64,000 bases of DNA from Novosphingobium beihaiense. GTDB taxonomy: Bacteria > Pseudomonadota > Alphaproteobacteria > Sphingomonadales > Sphingomonadaceae. Of the stretch, positions 60,589-64,000 are shown in pieces (the stretch's first letter is position 1; every line of letters starts with the position of its first letter). The notes beneath the pieces were generated by a model. The model saw only the letters and a list, made by a program, of their open reading frames with translations, was not told the DNA's origin and made no database searches. The stretch lies in the NCBI RefSeq assembly GCF_022832375.1, contig NZ_JALHLG010000001.1:124001-188000 (forward strand), in the 5' to 3' direction. A program made the translations under genes and the position numbers.

Positions 60589-61956
60589 ATGCAGGACGAG
60601 AAGCCCGGCAGGCTGGTCGACGAAGGGCCACGCATCGCGGATATCGATTTTACCGGATACCGCATGCGCGTGCCCACGGACCGCTACCGCTCGCGGGCCT
60701 ATGCCGAACGCGAGCGCGAGGCGCTGTGGCTGCGCGTCTGGCAGGTCGCGGGCCGCTGCGACGACATTCCCGAAGCGGGCGACTGGCTGGAATACCGGCT
60801 GTTCGACCAGTCGTGGATCGTCGTGCGCGGGCGCGACGGCGCGATCCGGGGCTTCGTCAACGCCTGCCGCCACCGGGGCAATGCCTTCTGCCAGGGCCGG
60901 GGACATGCGGCGCGCTTCACCTGCCCCTATCACAACTGGTCCTACGGGCTGGACGGCAAGCTGCTGGCCGTCGCCCGCCCCGATTTCGACGGTTCGCTGG
61001 AAGACTTCGTGGGCGCCAAGGAAGACCTCGGCCTGATCCCAATGCCGGTGGCGACTTTCGCAGGCTTCGTCTTCCTCAATCCGGATCGCGACGCCGCCCC
61101 GCTCGCCGATTTCCTCGGCGAAGCGCGCGAATTGCTGGCGCCCTACCATATCGAGGAGATGATCCCCTGCGGCCTCAACGTGCGCGAGAGCATAGGCTGC
61201 AACTGGAAAGTGGTGATGGATGCCTTTCAGGAAGGCTATCACATCCAGGGCGTGCACCCCGAACTCGTCGCGGCCATGGACGAATCGCGCGAACGCTATC
61301 GCTTCTGCGGCGATCACAGCGTCGCGACTGCTCCCTTCGGCGCCTCGAATCTCGGCGCGAGCAGCCTTGCGGACCAGATCGCCGCGATCCACGGCCTGCC
61401 CGCCACGTTCCCCGCCGTGGCGGATTGCCTTCCGCGTTTCGACGAACTGGTGGAAAGCTGCCGCCGGCCCGACGGCACGATGCCGCCCGCCCCCGAAATC
61501 CCGCTGCGCGCGCTGCTGCAACAGGCCATGCGCGAAAGCTGGCAAGCCAAGGGGCTCGATGTCGGCGGGCTCACCGGCAACCAGCTCAGCGACAATCACT
61601 TCTGGATCCTGTTCCCGAACCTGTTCCTGACGATCCACGCCGGCGAAGGCACGCTGATCATGGCCTTTCCCAGCGAGGACGGCGATCCCAACCGCTGCAC
61701 CTGGCACGTGCAGACCCTGCAATGGGTCCCGCCGGATCGGCGCGCCGCACTGCGCACGCCGCTCACCACCGTGCCGGAGGGCGAACACTTCGCCTACTTC
61801 CTGGCGCTGGAGCAGGACTACGAACAGATGCAGCACCAGCAGCGCGGCCTGCGCAACATGGCCCAGCCGTTCCTGACGCTGACCCGGCAGGAAGTGCGCC
61901 TCGCCCACTATCATGCCTCCATCGCGAGCTGGGTGGAAGGCCCCGGCGCGCACTGA
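60589..61956 (+). CDS. Rieske non-heme iron oxygenase alpha subunit (paralogue A)
   Basis: 455 residues. Rieske ligands are in NACRHRGNAFCQG and RFTCPYHNWSYGLDGKL; mononuclear iron ligands in VVMDAFQEGYHIQGVHPE. The ATG follows GGGAGAGGACA. It is similar over most of its length to the gene at 62575 (for example CNWKVV.DAF.EGYHI.GVHPE and shared C-terminal segments), so the two are tandem duplicates or a hetero-pair. No ferredoxin or reductase is nearby. Confidence 0.93.
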   Translation: MQDEKPGRLVDEGPRIADIDFTGYRMRVPTDRYRSRAYAEREREALWLRVWQVAGRCDDIPEAGDWLEYRLFDQSWIVVRGRDGAIRGFVNACRHRGNAFCQGRGHAARFTCPYHNWSYGLDGKLLAVARPDFDGSLEDFVGAKEDLGLIPMPVATFAGFVFLNPDRDAAPLADFLGEARELLAPYHIEEMIPCGLNVRESIGCNWKVVMDAFQEGYHIQGVHPELVAAMDESRERYRFCGDHSVATAPFGASNLGASSLADQIAAIHGLPATFPAVADCLPRFDELVESCRRPDGTMPPAPEIPLRALLQQAMRESWQAKGLDVGGLTGNQLSDNHFWILFPNLFLTIHAGEGTLIMAFPSEDGDPNRCTWHVQTLQWVPPDRRAALRTPLTTVPEGEHFAYFLALEQDYEQMQHQQRGLRNMAQPFLTLTRQEVRLAHYHASIASWVEGPGAH

Positions 61957-61981
61957 GAATACCAAGGGGAGAACACCACAC

Positions 61982-62440
61982 ATGGAAGTGATCACGGCCA
62001 CCGCGACGACCAGCGAGAAAGGCCCCTTCACCCGGCGCGTCGAGGCCTATAGCGAGGCCGTCGCCCGGATCGCCGCACAGGGCGCGTCCTCGCCTGCCGA
62101 TTGGGAACCGCTGTCCGAATATGTCGCCACCGGCGAATTCAAGCGCGTAGGCGCTTACCTGGAGGAGCTGGACTGGCAGCAGTATTGCCATTTCATGACC
62201 GAATGGGTCAGCGGCGGCACCCGGTTCGAAATGACGCTTTTCCGCATCACCGAAGCCGGACGCGTGGTGGTGCAGGAAATCGAGGAACGCCACTATCGCG
62301 GTGAGGAATTCATCCGCAAGAACGTGATCGCGCTCTACGTCTTCAACGAGGACAGGAAGATCGTCCACCTAGACATCTACGAGCAAGCGAAGGATTCCGG
62401 CCGCTGGATCATGGACGCTGCCAGCGCCGCCATGGCCTGA
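61982..62440 (+). CDS. NTF2-like (SnoaL-type) protein
   Basis: 152 residues from the ATG at 61982 (AAGGGGAG upstream). Helix-rich start, then WVSGGTRFEMTLFRITEAGR, VVVQEIEERHYRGEEFIRKN and VIALYVFNEDRKIVHLDIYE suggest the NTF2-like fold used by SnoaL cyclases and by oxygenase beta subunits. It lies between the two Rieske alpha genes, so it may be a divergent beta subunit or a separate isomerase; I cannot decide which. Confidence 0.72.
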   Translation: MEVITATATTSEKGPFTRRVEAYSEAVARIAAQGASSPADWEPLSEYVATGEFKRVGAYLEELDWQQYCHFMTEWVSGGTRFEMTLFRITEAGRVVVQEIEERHYRGEEFIRKNVIALYVFNEDRKIVHLDIYEQAKDSGRWIMDAASAAMA

Positions 62441-62488
62441 GCGGCCGATACGCCTGTGCGCTTTGGCCTCCGCGCTCGCACAAAAGAG

Positions 62489-62508
62489 AATGCACCGTAT
62501 CATTTATT
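62489..62508. promoter_or_regulatory. Possible degenerate TetR operator upstream of Rieske gene 3
   Basis: AATGCACCGTATCATTTATT shares AATGC and ATTTATT with the reverse of the 60517-60540 site but is two bases shorter in the centre. It lies about 67 bases upstream of the Rieske start. Weak evidence. Confidence 0.3.
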
Positions 62509-62574
62509 ATTGTTGAGACCTCCGGAACCCCGTAGGAAGGATGAGACTCAGGAACCATGGGAGAGGTTCACACC

Positions 62575-63918
62575 ATGACAGAACAAACTGCCGTGCGGCC
62601 GTTCGGCGAAATCGACTTTTCGGCCTTCAACTGGCGGATCGGCACAGACCGCTACACCTCCGCCGAAATCCAGGACCTCGAACGTGAGCGGATCTGGAGC
62701 AAAGTGTGGCAAGTCGTCGGCCGCGCCGATGAACTGCCCGAAAGCGGCGACTGGAAAGTCTATACGCTGTTCGACGAGTCCTTCCTGATCGTGCGCGGCC
62801 GCGACGGCGTGATCCGCGGCTTCATCAACGCCTGCCGCCACCGCGGCAACATCCTGTGCGCGGAAAAGAAGGGCCACTCCGGCCGCTTCACCTGCCCCTA
62901 TCACCTCTGGACTTATGGCCTCGACGGCAAGCTGATCGCGGTGGCCCGGCCCGATATCGTGGGAGACATCGACAAGGGCGCGCACGGTCTGGTGGAAGTG
63001 CCGGTCGATACTTTCGCGGGCTTCATTTTCCTGAACCCGGACAAGCAGGCGAAGCCGCTCGCCGAATTCCTCGGCGCCGAAGTGGTCGAACGCCTCTCCG
63101 CCTACAAGCTGGACGAGATGACCCCAGTGGGCATGGACGTGCGCGAACCGCTCGATTGCAACTGGAAAGTGGTGATCGATGCTTTCTCCGAAGGCTATCA
63201 TATCATCGGCGTCCACCCCGAACTGCTCTCGGTGATCGACCTTGAAGCCGGGAACAGCCGTCACGGCTTCTTCGGCGATCACGGCATGGCCGTCTCCCCC
63301 TTCGAAGTGAAACGCACCGCCGAATGCTCGCTGGAGGAACAGGTCGAAGGCATCCGCAGCCTGCCCGGCACTTTCCCCACGGTCGCCGAAGTCCTGCCCC
63401 GGTTCGAGGAGCTGGTGAACGGCTATCGCGATGCGGGCGGCGCCCTTTCCTTCCCCGAAGGCGTCACTGTGCGCACTCTGCTCCAGCAGGCCACGCGCGA
63501 GACGCTGACCGCCAAGGGACTCGACGTCAGCGCGCTTTCCGACGATCAGATGAGCGACAATCAGGGCTGGTTCCTGTTCCCCAACTTCTTCATGACCATC
63601 CGCGCGGGCGAGGCCACCACGATCATGGCCTATCCCGACCCGGGCGGCGATCCCAACAAGTGCATATGGCACGTCACCGCCTATATGTGGCTGCCTGAAC
63701 AAGTCCGCGCGCAATACCGCGCCGAGCCGGTGGAAGTGACCGAGGCGGGCAGCTACCCCTACTTCCTCGCGCTGCAGCAGGACTACGAACAGATGCCGCG
63801 CCAGCAGCAGGGCCTGCGCAACAAGGGCCTCGATCACATGTCGCTGATCCACGAGGAACTGAGCATTGCCCGGTTCCACACCGTGATCGACCGCTATCTT
63901 GCCGCCAAGGCCGCCTGA
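62575..63918 (+). CDS. Rieske non-heme iron oxygenase alpha subunit (paralogue B)
   Basis: 447 residues from the ATG at 62575 (GGAGAGG eight bases upstream); an ATG at 62557 is possible. Rieske ligands are in NACRHRGNILCAE and RFTCPYHLWTYGLDGKL; mononuclear iron ligands in VVIDAFSEGYHIIGVHPE. It is closely related to the gene at 60589. It is followed 14 bases later by another start, so more of the cluster lies beyond the window. Confidence 0.93.
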   Translation: MTEQTAVRPFGEIDFSAFNWRIGTDRYTSAEIQDLERERIWSKVWQVVGRADELPESGDWKVYTLFDESFLIVRGRDGVIRGFINACRHRGNILCAEKKGHSGRFTCPYHLWTYGLDGKLIAVARPDIVGDIDKGAHGLVEVPVDTFAGFIFLNPDKQAKPLAEFLGAEVVERLSAYKLDEMTPVGMDVREPLDCNWKVVIDAFSEGYHIIGVHPELLSVIDLEAGNSRHGFFGDHGMAVSPFEVKRTAECSLEEQVEGIRSLPGTFPTVAEVLPRFEELVNGYRDAGGALSFPEGVTVRTLLQQATRETLTAKGLDVSALSDDQMSDNQGWFLFPNFFMTIRAGEATTIMAYPDPGGDPNKCIWHVTAYMWLPEQVRAQYRAEPVEVTEAGSYPYFLALQQDYEQMPRQQQGLRNKGLDHMSLIHEELSIARFHTVIDRYLAAKAA

Positions 63919-63932
63919 CCGGAGACCCCATC

Positions 63933-64000
63933 ATGGACATGCACGACATCGCGCAGATCATCGGCGACTACACCGGCCTCTCGCGCAAGGTTCTGGACTA
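63933..64000 (+). CDS. Start of an unidentified gene, runs off the window
   Basis: The ATG at 63933 follows GGAGACCCCATC, with 22 codons visible (MDMHDIAQIIGDYTGLSRKV...). Too short to identify. Its close spacing after the Rieske gene suggests the same operon. Confidence 0.55.
   Translation, partial: MDMHDIAQIIGDYTGLSRKVLD

Overview
The window looks like a chromosomal segment of a sphingomonad alphaproteobacterium, probably Novosphingobium-like. The evidence is high G+C, CckA and SciP of the CtrA cell-cycle network, a recA promoter with the alphaproteobacterial LexA box GAAC-N7-GAAC, the intergenic repeat CCTGAGCTTGTCGAAGG typical of sphingomonads, a bamD-recN-ligA cluster, and several Rieske oxygenases. 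Species assignment is inference. No rRNA, tRNA, CRISPR array or prophage was recognised.

Layout. 1-9.5 kb: start of a 2-oxoacid:ferredoxin oxidoreductase alpha gene, rppH, a low-G+C secreted formylglycine-generating-enzyme-like protein, a TPR protein, rsmB, guaB, an M28 peptidase and a YpfJ-type zinc peptidase. 9.6-16.1 kb: creD, an FMN/Fe-S old-yellow-enzyme reductase, a BlaI/M56-peptidase regulatory pair with an upstream dyad, and a parDE toxin-antitoxin pair. 16.1-21.9 kb: sdhC-sdhD-sdhA without sdhB (a low-G+C unknown gene is coupled to sdhA instead), a subclass B3 metallo-beta-lactamase, prmA, and pilZ and sciP flanking an intergenic region with two CtrA-like boxes. 21.9-27.4 kb: the leftward series bamD, a 48-codon membrane microprotein, recN, a DUF559 nuclease gene and ligA.

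27.5-37.3 kb: a Kef-type antiporter, glsA, alaS, a DUF418 membrane protein whose 3' end is interrupted by a 1.33-kb decayed IS66-type element carrying a passenger gene, then recA. 37.5-38.8 kb: a four-gene R-body (reb) locus. 38.9-49.8 kb: cckA, DUF2062, smpB, an S9 peptidase, dapA, a lytic transglycosylase, a GH27 glycosidase and greB. 49.9-55.7 kb: a lone Rieske oxygenase, envelope proteins, rlmN, and a small HTH/Clp-N operon with two tandem perfect palindromes at its promoter.

55.9-64 kb: a catabolic cluster with a FAS1-like/MaoC dehydratase, an SDR dehydrogenase, a TauD/TfdA dioxygenase, a TetR regulator, two paralogous Rieske oxygenase alpha subunits and an NTF2-like protein. A near-identical ~23-bp motif upstream of tauD and of the first Rieske gene flanks the TetR gene and is probably its operator. 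The most notable items are the R-body locus, the IS66 passenger element (its empty site can be reconstructed), the TetR-linked Rieske regulon, and the autoregulated HTH/Clp-N operon.
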